Source: Microbacteriaceae bacterium UBA963 (GTDB taxonomy: Bacteria > Actinomycetota > Actinomycetes > Actinomycetales > Microbacteriaceae). From it: a stretch of 40,400 nucleotides of DNA. The position numbers and the translations under genes were made by a program. Below the pieces are notes generated by a model that saw nothing but the letters and a program-made list of their open reading frames with translations, made no database searches and was not told the origin of the DNA. Below, piece after piece: positions 26,161-33,516 of the stretch (the first letter of the stretch is position 1; every line of letters starts with the position of its first letter). The DNA is taken from NCBI GenBank assembly GCA_002292955.1, contig DBCH01000130.1, positions 2,040 through 42,439 of the forward strand, given 5' to 3'.

Positions 26161-27432
26161 ATGACCGGTGAGACATCACCACTCGAGGCGCGACGCGCAG
26201 CTCTGCCGTCGTCGTATCGGCTGTTCTATGAGAACCCTGTTGTGGTGGACCACACCGAGGGCGTGTGGATTCACGATGCCACGGGCACACCGCTCCTAGA
26301 TGTCTACAACAACGTTCCTGTGGTGGGGCACAGCAATGCCCACGTGGCCGACCGTGTTGCCGCACAGTTGCGCACGGCAAACACGCACACCCGATACGTG
26401 TATCCGAGTGTGGCCGAGTACGCGTCTCGGCTCGAGAGCCTCTTTCCGGCCGAACTCAACAAGACCATCTTCACGTGCTCGGGTAGCGAGGCGGTTGACC
26501 TCGCCCTCCAGGTGGCCCGCTTCACCACCGGACACGAGGGCGTCATTGCCACTTCGCACGCGTACCACGGCACCACGGCGGCCACCCACGCCGTGAGCCC
26601 AAGCCTGTCGCGCCGCTTTCTTGACGACCGAATCGCCCTGGTCGACGTGCCCGAGGATGCCCTTGCGGCCGGTGATGCAGGCGAAGAGTTTGGGCGACGC
26701 GTGCGCGAGGCCATCGCCACTCTCGAGGCGCGCGGAGTGGGCTTTGCCGCTCTCATTATGGATCAGGTGCTCACGAGCGACGGCGTGTTCACCGACCCGG
26801 TGGGCTTCATGGCGCCTGTGCGTGAGGCGGTGCGCGCGTCAGGCGGAGTGTTTATCGCCGACGAGGTGCAGTCGGGTTTTGGGCGCACCGGAACACGCAT
26901 GTGGGGATTCGATCGACACGGCATTGTTCCCGACCTTGTCATCCTGGGGAAGCCCATGGGCAACGGTTTGCCGATTGCCGCACTCGTGGGCACGGCTGAA
27001 CTCCTCAATACCTACGGCGACACCTTCCGCTACTTCAACACGTTCGGCGGTAATCCCGTGTGCATCGCGGCCGCCGATGCCGTGCTCGACGAAATCGAGC
27101 GGCTCGATATCTTGGCCAACGTGGTCACCACCGGTGCTCTGCTCCGACAGGGCCTGGCCGACACGCTCACCGCCCACGGGCTTGACGCCCACGTGCGCGG
27201 TACCGGTCTGATTGCCGGCGGTGACCTTTCCGCGTCACGCGAGACGCCGGCAGAGAGCAAGAAGCTGGTCGACGCCATCGTCAACGGACTGCGCAACCGA
27301 GGTGTGCTGATTAGCTCGACCGGGCCGCGAGGCACCGTGCTGAAGGTTCGGCCCCCGCTCGTCTTCAAACCTGAGCATGCCGAGCGAGTTCTCAGCGCCC
27401 TGGACGACACGCTCACGCAGCTTGCGCCATGA
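26161..27432 (+). CDS. Class III aminotransferase or phospho-lyase, AGXT2-like
   Basis: A 423-residue PLP enzyme of fold type I, class III. The substrate side reads LLDVYNNVPVVGHSNAHVADRV. SGSEAVDLALQVARFTTG binds the phosphate group. IADEVQSGFGRTG contains the aspartate that contacts the PLP ring, and ILGKPMGNG contains the Schiff-base lysine, K264. The sequence style is that of the AGXT2L subgroup, which includes true aminotransferases and the ethanolamine-phosphate and phosphohydroxylysine phospho-lyases. The frame is open upstream, but the ATG at 26161 lies 4 bases after hyuB and gives the normal N-terminus. Its stop overlaps the kinase gene by ATGA. A phospho-lyase reading is attractive because of the kinase partner. 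Confidence 0.88.
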   Translation: MTGETSPLEARRAALPSSYRLFYENPVVVDHTEGVWIHDATGTPLLDVYNNVPVVGHSNAHVADRVAAQLRTANTHTRYVYPSVAEYASRLESLFPAELNKTIFTCSGSEAVDLALQVARFTTGHEGVIATSHAYHGTTAATHAVSPSLSRRFLDDRIALVDVPEDALAAGDAGEEFGRRVREAIATLEARGVGFAALIMDQVLTSDGVFTDPVGFMAPVREAVRASGGVFIADEVQSGFGRTGTRMWGFDRHGIVPDLVILGKPMGNGLPIAALVGTAELLNTYGDTFRYFNTFGGNPVCIAAADAVLDEIERLDILANVVTTGALLRQGLADTLTAHGLDAHVRGTGLIAGGDLSASRETPAESKKLVDAIVNGLRNRGVLISSTGPRGTVLKVRPPLVFKPEHAERVLSALDDTLTQLAP

Positions 27433-28448
27433 CCCTCGTTCGGTTCACGCCCGAGGTGGCGGCAGACCTCGCCGAGCGGGTGGGAGAAATCTACGGTTTG
27501 CGTCTCGAGGTCACCATGGTTATCGAGGGGGAGACAGACGCCAGCATCGGGATGCGCGCGCCGGACGGCGACGGCTATTTGGTGAAGGCCCGCCCCGACC
27601 GCATGGATTCGCCCGACCTGATCTGGCAGGAGCAGGTTCACGTTCGTCTTGCCCAGCACCGTTTCCCCTTTGACGTTCCTCGGCTCATTGCTAGCCGATC
27701 GGGGGAGTTGCGGGTCGAGCTGGAGGTTGAGGGAATCCCGCATATCGTTCGCGTGCTCACGTTCCTCGAGGGCGAGCTGATGTCGAACGTGAACGTGGTC
27801 CCCGGCGCCGACTTTCTTACCGACCTGGGCGCCGTGTCGGCCCGCCTCACGCAGGCACTCGCCGACCTCATTCCTCCACCGGGTCTCGCCGAGCACTTCT
27901 GGGTGCTCACCCGCTCACTCGATGCGCTCACCGAGTCTCTGGATCGACTTCCCGAATCGCACCAGACCGGGCTTGTTCGGCAGATCATGCAGCACGCCGC
28001 CAGCGCTCTTTCCGGCGTTGATGACCTGCCGGTGTGCACGGTGCACCAAGACCTCAACACGCACAATGTGCTGGTTGATCCGGATAACCCCGTGCGGGTC
28101 ACCGGCGTGATCGACTTCAACGACACCGTGCGCACCATTCGTGTGGCAGATATCGCCATTGCGGCCGGCTACGCCATGCTCGTTTCCGATCAACCGCTCG
28201 ACGCGTTCGCCACCGTGGTGCGCGGGTATCTGGCTATCGCGCCGCTGACGAATGAGGAGAAGTCAGTGCTTTTTCCTCTGGCACTCATTCGCCTGTGCGT
28301 GAACTGGACCACGTGGTTGGCGCGCTCGGAGGGTGACCCCGAGAGCTATGCAGCGTCCCGCATGAGTGCAACGTGGCCCACCATCCAGTGGGTGGTTGAT
28401 GCCGGGTTTGAGTCGTGTCAGCGGTCCGTCTTGGAGCGCTTGGCCTAG
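27429..28448 (+). CDS. APH-family small-molecule kinase
   Basis: A 339-residue phosphotransferase of the aminoglycoside-phosphotransferase/homoserine-kinase fold. The catalytic loop is TVHQDLNTHNVLVD (base D208, with Q replacing the usual G), and the metal-binding aspartate is in GVIDFND. The neighbour is a class III PLP enzyme. In animals a kinase of this fold (hydroxylysine kinase) works with an AGXT2L phospho-lyase, and some bacteria fuse the two domains. By analogy this protein may phosphorylate the amino-alcohol used by the preceding enzyme. Drug resistance is not suggested. Its start overlaps the previous stop (ATGA), and its stop shares CTAG (28445-28448) with a convergent gene. Confidence 0.82.
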   Translation: MTLVRFTPEVAADLAERVGEIYGLRLEVTMVIEGETDASIGMRAPDGDGYLVKARPDRMDSPDLIWQEQVHVRLAQHRFPFDVPRLIASRSGELRVELEVEGIPHIVRVLTFLEGELMSNVNVVPGADFLTDLGAVSARLTQALADLIPPPGLAEHFWVLTRSLDALTESLDRLPESHQTGLVRQIMQHAASALSGVDDLPVCTVHQDLNTHNVLVDPDNPVRVTGVIDFNDTVRTIRVADIAIAAGYAMLVSDQPLDAFATVVRGYLAIAPLTNEEKSVLFPLALIRLCVNWTTWLARSEGDPESYAASRMSATWPTIQWVVDAGFESCQRSVLERLA

Positions 28449-28789
28449 CCCCCAACGGATGTGCCGTTTGCGCGCGCCAGGTGTCGCTCGCGCATCGCCA
28501 GAAACAGCGGCAGCGTGAAGGCCATGGCGGTCACGCCGGAAAGAACGACGTAAAGCCACACGCGTTTCATGCCGAGGCGCGAGCCTTCGGCAAACATAAA
28601 GATCACCACGGCGATTGCCACGATGGCCAAGTCGGCACCCAGCACCCAGTCGACGGCGCTGCCAAACCACGCCTGAACGTAGTTGGCGTTTTCGAACACT
28701 GCGAGGGCGTTGAAGGTCCAGGCGGTGACGAGCCCGATGATGGCCAGAGAGAGGTAGAGCCAGAAGCGCACGCGTTGAGAAGTGGTCAT
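28445..28789 (-). CDS. DUF2834-type small membrane protein
   Basis: A protein of about 114 residues with three hydrophobic helices: RFWLYLSLAIIGLVTAWTFN, WVLGADLAIVAIAVVIFMFAEG and VWLYVVLSGVTAMAFTLPLFLAM. The first helix and the polar FENANYVQAWFGSAV loop match my memory of DUF2834. The function is unknown. The ATG at 28789 is chosen over a GTG six bases upstream because TAACCT lies six bases before it, which suggests a leaderless mRNA. The stop overlaps the stop of the kinase gene in CTAG. Confidence 0.75.
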   Translation of the reverse strand: MTTSQRVRFWLYLSLAIIGLVTAWTFNALAVFENANYVQAWFGSAVDWVLGADLAIVAIAVVIFMFAEGSRLGMKRVWLYVVLSGVTAMAFTLPLFLAMRERHLARANGTSVGG

Positions 28790-28801
28790 ATTCACAGGTT
28801 A
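28790..28801 (-). promoter_or_regulatory. Leaderless -10 element, minus strand
   Basis: On the minus strand TAACCT (28801-28796) is followed by GTGAAT and ATG at 28789. Confidence 0.45.
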
Positions 28802-28809
28802 GGGCTTGG

Positions 28810-28821
28810 CAGGATAGAAGA
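28810..28821 (+). promoter_or_regulatory. Weak leaderless -10 or ribosome binding site
   Basis: CAGGAT (28810-28815) followed by six bases and GTG at 28822 repeats the leaderless spacing with an imperfect hexamer. The same bases contain AGGA, which could instead act as a ribosome binding site. Confidence 0.3.
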
Positions 28822-29742
28822 GTGAGCCCCAACCGATTACAAGCCAACCTCTCGTTTCGTTTTCGTCGGCTTCTGTCGGGTGATCCCAACGGTATTCCCC
28901 CGTGGCTCGCGGTCGTGGCAGAGGGCAATGAGGCGGGCTACTTTCTGCCTTCCGATGCGCCCTGGTTGGTGCACGGCGGTTTTGGCACGCTCGTGGGCGG
29001 CATCCGCGCTCTTCTCGTGCAGGCCCTGCACCCCGGAACGCTGCGCGGTGTGATGGATCACTCGCGCTACGCCGAGGATCCGCTCGGCCGCCTCTCCGGA
29101 ACGATTCGCTGGCTCACTGTGACCACGTTTGCGTCGAAGGAGGCGGTGGCCACCGAGGCGGGGCGCGTGAACCGGATGCACAAACGCGTCGTGGGGACAT
29201 ACGAAGCGAGCGACGGTGCGGAAGTGTCGTATCGGGCCGCCGACCCGGACCTCTTGCTGTGGGTGCACATCGCGTTTATGGAGTCGTTTCTCGTGGCCCA
29301 CCAGATGTACTGTGCCGATCCCGTTCCCGCCGGTACGGCCGCCTCGGGTGCCGACAACTACATTGCCCAGTGGAGTGTGGCGGTGGCGCCGCTGGGACTC
29401 GCAACGTGCCCGATGTCACAAGCCGAACTCGACGCCGCCATCGCCGATTTCTTGAACCGGGACATTCTGCGCTGCGATGACAGAACGCGCCAGGTGGTGG
29501 CCTTCCTGCGTCGACCCCCGCTTCCCGGCGCCACAAAAATCGCTTACCGATTGCTTTTCGCGGCGGCCCTAACGAGCTTGCGCCCCGAGTACCGCAAACT
29601 TTTGGGCCTGCGGGCGGTTCCGCGCTGGATCATCGTGCCGGTGACGCGAGTCGCTCTGCGACTCATCAAGCTGGCGGTGGGGCCACATAGTCCTATCGAA
29701 CAGGCGGCCCGCGACCGACTCGCACGTGCGGGCGTTATCTAG
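28822..29742 (+). CDS. DUF2236 (MpaB-like) oxygenase-family protein
   Basis: A 306-residue protein of the DUF2236/MpaB/latex-clearing-protein family. Typical segments are IRALLVQALHPGTLRGVMDHSRY (histidine often linked to haem in this family), ASKEAVATEAGRVNRMHKRVVG and DLLLWVHIAFMESFLVAHQMY. Family members include haem proteins that oxidise polyisoprene and enzymes in the meroterpenoid pathway of fungi, but most bacterial ones have no known substrate. No signal peptide is visible, so it probably acts in the cytosol. The start is GTG at 28822 (MSPNRLQANLSFRFRR). It is divergent from the DUF2834 gene. Confidence 0.82.
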   Translation: MSPNRLQANLSFRFRRLLSGDPNGIPPWLAVVAEGNEAGYFLPSDAPWLVHGGFGTLVGGIRALLVQALHPGTLRGVMDHSRYAEDPLGRLSGTIRWLTVTTFASKEAVATEAGRVNRMHKRVVGTYEASDGAEVSYRAADPDLLLWVHIAFMESFLVAHQMYCADPVPAGTAASGADNYIAQWSVAVAPLGLATCPMSQAELDAAIADFLNRDILRCDDRTRQVVAFLRRPPLPGATKIAYRLLFAAALTSLRPEYRKLLGLRAVPRWIIVPVTRVALRLIKLAVGPHSPIEQAARDRLARAGVI

Positions 29743-29783
29743 GCCGAGCACTCGGCCGGATTGTTGTGAGGCCGCGAAGCGGC
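29742..29783. terminator. Two hairpins between convergent genes
   Basis: GGCCGAG (29742-29748) pairs with CTCGGCC (29751-29757), and GCCGC (29771-29775) pairs with GCGGC (29779-29783). They lie between the stops of the DUF2236 gene and msrB. T-runs are poor, so these are at best weak terminators, one serving each strand. Confidence 0.35.
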
Positions 29784-29787
29784 GAAG

Positions 29788-30189
29788 CTAACTGTCCGGC
29801 TCGAACTCGAGGGCGAGCGAGTTCATGCAGTAGCGGTCGCCCGTGGGCGTGCCAAAGCCGTCGGGAAAGACGTGGCCGAGGTGCGATCCGCACTTGGCAC
29901 ACAACGCCTCGGTGCGAATACTGCCGTGCGAGCGGTCCTCGCGCAGCTCAACAGCATCAGGGCGAACCGACTCGTAGAAACTCGGCCAGCCGGAGCCACT
30001 CTCAAACTTGGTTCCGGCCATGAACAGCTCGTTCTTGCAGGCCAGGCAGCGGTAGACTCCGTCGCGCTTCTCATCGAGCAGGGCACCCGTCCAGGCGGGC
30101 TCAGTGGCGGCCTGGCGGAGGACGGCGTATGAGTCGGCCGGCAGTTCGTTGCGCCACTCGTCTTCTGACTTGGTGATGTCGTAGTTCAT
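29788..30189 (-). CDS. msrB: Peptide-methionine (R)-S-oxide reductase
   Basis: A 133-residue MsrB that reduces the R form of methionine sulfoxide in proteins. Structural zinc is held by CLAC (C48, C51) and CAKC (C97, C100). The catalytic cysteine is C121 in RYCMNS, and FESGSGWPSFY and HLGHVFPDG form the active site. The length is normal for a single-domain cytosolic MsrB. The frame stays open upstream, but the ATG at 30189 (MNYDITKSEDEW) gives the family N-terminus and has GACAAT six bases upstream. It is divergent from the flavin reductase gene, and both could be involved in redox homeostasis. Confidence 0.96.
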   Translation of the reverse strand: MNYDITKSEDEWRNELPADSYAVLRQAATEPAWTGALLDEKRDGVYRCLACKNELFMAGTKFESGSGWPSFYESVRPDAVELREDRSHGSIRTEALCAKCGSHLGHVFPDGFGTPTGDRYCMNSLALEFEPDS

Positions 30190-30252
30190 GTCCCTATTGT
30201 CACACCCTCGCCCGGTGCGCGCCAGACGTGGGGAGTGGGAGAGAATTGAGAT
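30190..30252. promoter_or_regulatory. Divergent promoter region of msrB and flavin reductase
   Basis: On the minus strand GACAAT (30201-30196) is six bases before the msrB ATG. On the plus strand GAGAAT (30241-30246) is six bases before the ATG at 30253. Both keep the A at the second and T at the last -10 positions but start with G, so they are weaker versions of the leaderless pattern. Confidence 0.35.
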
Positions 30253-30816
30253 ATGGCTACCTCTGCTCCCCAACCTGCTCACGATCACACTATTCGCGAC
30301 ACCGAGACGGGCGGACTCAGTGCCGACGAATTCAAGGCCGCGTTTCGTCAGCACCCCAGCGGCATCGCCGTCATCACCGCAGACGCGGGTAGCGGGCCTG
30401 TAGCCATGACCGCGAGTTCCGTTTTCTCTGTCAGTGCTGACCCGCCCGTTCTGGTCTTCTCGGTGTCAGCCATGTCGTCGGCTGCGCCCACAATTCTCAC
30501 CGCCGACACACTCGTCGTCAACATGCTCTCGGCGGATAATCTTGACCTCGCCCTTCTTGGTGCAAAAAGTGGTGTTGACCGATTTGCCGACACCACACTG
30601 TGGGATCGCCTCGACACGGGTGAGCCCTACTTCGTCAACGCCAGCGTTTGGATTCGCGGTCGCGTGGTGGATCGGATGCTGATTGGTGACTCGACCGTGG
30701 TAGCCGTGCATGCACTCAACTCGAGCGTTCCCAACGATGTCGCGACCGCGCAGCCGCTTGTTTACCACAATCGCACGTGGTACCGACTGGGGCCCGAGAG
30801 TCGCATCACGACCTAA
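30253..30816 (+). CDS. Flavin reductase-like FMN-binding protein
   Basis: A 187-residue protein of the flavin reductase (HpaC/DIM6) domain family. FKAAFRQHPSGIAVITADAGSGPVAMTASSVFSVSADPPVLVFSV is the FMN-binding strand and loop pattern. LVVNMLSADNLDLALLGA and the C-terminal PLVYHNRTWYRL complete the domain. Such proteins use NAD(P)H to reduce free flavin for a partner monooxygenase, or act alone on small molecules. No partner monooxygenase is next to it. The DUF2236 gene is nearby but is not a known partner. Confidence 0.88.
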   Translation: MATSAPQPAHDHTIRDTETGGLSADEFKAAFRQHPSGIAVITADAGSGPVAMTASSVFSVSADPPVLVFSVSAMSSAAPTILTADTLVVNMLSADNLDLALLGAKSGVDRFADTTLWDRLDTGEPYFVNASVWIRGRVVDRMLIGDSTVVAVHALNSSVPNDVATAQPLVYHNRTWYRLGPESRITT

Positions 30817-30875
30817 CCCCACGCAACACGGTGAGGCTACTCGTTCGGTAACCGGGGTCATAAATCTTCTGCGCG

Positions 30876-30904
30876 TTGCAAGTTTGTCCCCTCCCTGTTA
30901 GGTT
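30876..30904 (+). promoter_or_regulatory. Promoter of the cysteine operon leader
   Basis: TTGCAA (30876-30881) and TAGGTT (30899-30904) are exactly 17 bases apart. Transcription would begin at about 30911, giving a leader peptide mRNA with a 5' end only a few bases before the ATG at 30914. An imperfect CGGTAACCG palindrome lies at about 30846-30854, upstream of the -35. Confidence 0.65.
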
Positions 30905-30913
30905 TTTTTCATC

Positions 30914-30943
30914 ATGACTCGTCGTTTCTGTTGTTGTTGCTAG
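30914..30943 (+). CDS. Poly-cysteine leader peptide
   Basis: A nine-codon reading frame encodes MTRRFCCCC and then TAG. The four consecutive cysteine codons (TGT TGT TGT TGC) stand directly before the stop. It lies about 170 bases before the cystathionine beta-synthase gene, behind a good promoter and with an almost leaderless start. Poly-cysteine leaderless small frames that act as cysteine-responsive attenuators have been described upstream of sulfur genes in mycobacteria. This leader fits that class by position, codon content and operon function. When charged Cys-tRNA is scarce the ribosome should stall on the cysteine run and alter the folding of the hairpins that follow. Confidence 0.8.
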   Translation: MTRRFCCCC

Positions 30944-31000
30944 TTCCTGCCGAACTAGCACCTTCGGGCGCCTCAAGCGCGCCACCAGAGGCATCGCCTC
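30940..31000 (+). promoter_or_regulatory. Attenuator-like hairpins after the Cys leader
   Basis: CTAGTTC (30940-30946) pairs perfectly with GAACTAG (30952-30958) around a five-base loop. The stem begins in the last cysteine codon and stop codon, so a stalled ribosome would cover it. Downstream, GAGGC (30988-30992) can pair either with GCCTC at 30970-30974 or with GCCTC at 30996-31000, giving two mutually exclusive stems. None is followed by a clear T-run, so control of translation is as likely as control of termination. Confidence 0.5.
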
Positions 31001-31109
31001 CACCAACAACATCGACATCGAGACCGTCCCCGCAGGACAATCGCACGGCACGGATGAGCCACACTCAGCCCCGAAGCAGCGAGTCTCCCCACACACATCG
31101 GGAAGAATC

Positions 31110-32132
31110 ATGAAGTTTGCACACTCCATCACCGACACAATCGGTGACACCCCTCTCGTCCGACTCAATCGCGTCACCGAGGGCATCGATGCCACCGTGC
31201 TGGTGAAGATGGAAACCGCCAACCCTGGTGGATCGTCCAAAGACCGTATCGCCGAGAAGATTTTGGATGCGGCCGAGCGCGACGGCCTGCTTAAGCCCGG
31301 AGGCGTGATTGTTGAGGCGACCTCCGGAAACACGGGTGTGGGTCTGGCGCTCTTTGCCCAACAGCGCGGGTATCGCACTATTTTTGTGGTGCCCGACAAA
31401 GTCTCCGTTGACAAACAAAACACCATGCGCGCTTACGGTGCCGAGGTTGTGGTCACGCCCACCAATGTTGAGCCCGACGACCCGCGTTCGTACTACTCGG
31501 TCTCCGACCGTCTTGCGGCCGAGATTCCCGGAGGTTTCAAGCCCAACCAGTACCACAATCCCAACGGGCCGGCCAGTCACTTCGCCACCACGGGTCCAGA
31601 AATTTGGCGTGACACCAAGAAAAAGATCACTCACTTTGTGGCGGGCGTGGGCACTGGCGGAACGATTTCGGGAACGGGTCACTACCTCAAGAAGGTGTCA
31701 CGGGGGCGCGTTCGCGTGATTGGCGCCGACCCGGTGGGCTCCATTTACTCCGGCGGCGATATCCACGGCTACTTCGTTGAGGGCGTGGGTGAGGATTTCT
31801 GGCCGTCGGCATTTGACGCGGCGCTGCCAGATGAGATTCAGACCGTGAGCGACGCCGAGTCGTTCGAGATGACCCGTAGGCTGGCGCGCGAAGAGGGCAT
31901 GCTCGTGGGCGGGTCGTCGGGTATGGCCGTTGTCGCGGGTCTGCGCGTGGCCCGTCAGGCGAAGGCAAAAGACGTGGTGGTTATCCTCATTCCCGATTCC
32001 GGACGCGGATACCTCGGCAAGGTCTTTAACGACGAGTGGATGACGCACAACGGGTTTGAGGTTTCTGAGTCCCCCGAACAACTCGAGCTCCGCGCGCGCA
32101 TTGCCGACATCACCCAAGGAGAAAAAGCATGA
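31110..32132 (+). CDS. Cystathionine beta-synthase-type PLP enzyme
   Basis: A 340-residue fold type II PLP enzyme. The Schiff-base lysine is K44 in PGGSSKDRIA. TSGNTGVGLALFAQ binds substrate, and GVGTGGTISGTGHYLKK is the phosphate loop. The end IPDSGRGYLGKVFNDEWM is characteristic of cystathionine beta-synthase rather than plain cysteine synthase. It would condense homocysteine with serine to cystathionine. The C-terminal regulatory CBS-domain pair found in M. tuberculosis Cbs is absent. The ATG at 31110 has GGGAAG upstream, and the next gene overlaps its stop. O-acetylserine sulfhydrylase activity cannot be excluded. Confidence 0.88.
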   Translation: MKFAHSITDTIGDTPLVRLNRVTEGIDATVLVKMETANPGGSSKDRIAEKILDAAERDGLLKPGGVIVEATSGNTGVGLALFAQQRGYRTIFVVPDKVSVDKQNTMRAYGAEVVVTPTNVEPDDPRSYYSVSDRLAAEIPGGFKPNQYHNPNGPASHFATTGPEIWRDTKKKITHFVAGVGTGGTISGTGHYLKKVSRGRVRVIGADPVGSIYSGGDIHGYFVEGVGEDFWPSAFDAALPDEIQTVSDAESFEMTRRLAREEGMLVGGSSGMAVVAGLRVARQAKAKDVVVILIPDSGRGYLGKVFNDEWMTHNGFEVSESPEQLELRARIADITQGEKA

Positions 32133-33325
32133 CCGATCTTGAACAGGCCGGCTTTGCGACGCGCGCCATTCACGCCGGACAGCAGCCCGACGCAGAGACG
32201 GGCGCGGTGATTCCACCCATCCACCTCTCGTCCACATTTATTCAAGACGGAATTGGCGGATTGCGTGCCGGCTACGAGTACGCGCGCAGCGCCAATCCCA
32301 CGCGTGATGCGCTTCAGCAAAACCTGGCGAGCTTGGAGGGCGGTTCGCGCGCCTTCAGTTTTGCCAGCGGGCTCGCCGCAGAAGACACCCTGTTGCGCGC
32401 GGTTCTGCGTCCGGGCGATCACGTGGTTCTCTCCAACGATGTTTACGGCGGCACCTACCGCCTCATCAACGGTGTTTTTAAATCGTGGGATGTGGCGCAC
32501 ACGGTGGTCAACCTCGCTAATCTCGACGACACACGCCGTGCACTCGAAGCGTCGGGGGCCAAAATTATCTGGGCCGAGACGCCGTCGAATCCGCTCCTGA
32601 CCATCCTCGACATTTCGGCACTGGCTGCGCTCGCACACGAGTTCGGTGCTCTCTTAGTAGCTGACAACACCTTTGCCACGCCGGCTCTACAGCAGCCCCT
32701 CGCCCTCGGCGCCGATGTGGTGGTGCACTCCACCACCAAGTACATCGGTGGTCACAGCGATGTTGTGGGCGGAGCGCTCGTGACGAGCAACGAGAATCTC
32801 GCCAACAAGATTGCCTTTCTGCAGAACTCGGTAGGCGCCATCTCGGGACCGTTCGACGCGTACCTGACTATTCGGGGCATTAAGACGCTCAGCCTGCGCA
32901 TGGAGCGCCACAGCAGCAACGCGCAGGTGATTGCCGAGGCCATGGCCGCACACCCCGCCGTGGAGCGAGTGAACTATCCGGGTCTCGCCACGCACGCCGG
33001 ACACGACGTGGCTGCGCGGCAGATGCGTTCGTTTGGGGGCATGATGTCGTTGCAGATCGCGGACGGAGCAGCTGCGGCGAAGGCGTTTGCCGAATCGACG
33101 CGCCTGTTTACGCTCGCCGAGTCGCTGGGTGGGGTGGAGTCGCTCATTGGCTACCCGCATGCCATGACGCACGCCGCCGTTGCCGGCACGTCACTCGCGG
33201 TTCCCGAAAACCTCGTGCGCCTCTCGGTGGGCATCGAGGACGTGAGCGACCTTCTCGGCGACCTCACGTCGGCGCTCACGCCCGGCCGCCTGCCCAAGGC
33301 CGTCCCGGTGTCCGCTAACAGTTAG
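32129..33325 (+). CDS. Cystathionine gamma-synthase/lyase
   Basis: A 398-residue Cys/Met metabolism PLP enzyme of the MetB/MetC family. GFATRAIHAGQQPDAETGAVIPPIHLSSTF is the family start, and the Schiff-base lysine is K204 in STTKYIGGHSD. The C-terminal half includes AESLGGVESLIGYPHAMTH and VRLSVGIED. Gamma-synthase and gamma-lyase are hard to tell apart by sequence. Next to a cystathionine beta-synthase, and behind a cysteine-sensing leader, the lyase reaction (cystathionine to cysteine) is the more likely role. It overlaps the previous gene by ATGA and has AAGGAG upstream, so the pair is a coupled reverse-transsulfuration unit. Confidence 0.9.
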   Translation: MTDLEQAGFATRAIHAGQQPDAETGAVIPPIHLSSTFIQDGIGGLRAGYEYARSANPTRDALQQNLASLEGGSRAFSFASGLAAEDTLLRAVLRPGDHVVLSNDVYGGTYRLINGVFKSWDVAHTVVNLANLDDTRRALEASGAKIIWAETPSNPLLTILDISALAALAHEFGALLVADNTFATPALQQPLALGADVVVHSTTKYIGGHSDVVGGALVTSNENLANKIAFLQNSVGAISGPFDAYLTIRGIKTLSLRMERHSSNAQVIAEAMAAHPAVERVNYPGLATHAGHDVAARQMRSFGGMMSLQIADGAAAAKAFAESTRLFTLAESLGGVESLIGYPHAMTHAAVAGTSLAVPENLVRLSVGIEDVSDLLGDLTSALTPGRLPKAVPVSANS

Positions 33326-33417
33326 AGGCTCGGGCAACGCGCCTGAGGAGCCTGTGAAGCCTACCTTGTCACGCAGCGGAATTGCGCGAACGCTGGAAAA
33401 TTCTCGCGGCGGATGAT

Positions 33418-33432
33418 TTCGGTTAGCCCGAA
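33418..33432 (+). promoter_or_regulatory. Palindromic operator, copy 1
   Basis: TTCGGTTAGCCCGAA is a 15-base inverted repeat with TTCGG/CCGAA arms. Its centre is about 38 bases upstream of the -10 TATATT (33463-33468) of the following surface-protein gene, near position -50. Related copies stand at 35790 and 38341. Confidence 0.6.
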
Positions 33433-33462
33433 TTCCTCGCGAACGCCGATTCTTTGAATTTG

Positions 33463-33468
33463 TATATT
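33463..33468 (+). promoter_or_regulatory. -10 element of surface protein A
   Basis: TATATT lies in an AT-rich stretch. The -35 region is poor, as expected if an activator bound at the palindrome is needed. The leader ends with AAAAGGAGG before ATG 33517. Confidence 0.45.
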
Positions 33469-33516
33469 TCTCTCGTCGGCAGCACTCCCGTCGGAGCTGC
33501 GAAAAGGAGGAACGAT

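Noticed and set aside
30844..30854. TTCGGTAACCG, similar to the TTCGGT...ACCGAA operators
   Set aside because: The arms are separated by one base instead of three and the outer bases do not match, so it was not counted as a fourth copy of the shared operator.
33326..33351. Possible terminator AGGCTC/GAGCCT after the cystathionine gamma-synthase/lyase gene
   Set aside because: The loop is long and no T-run follows, so it was not annotated.
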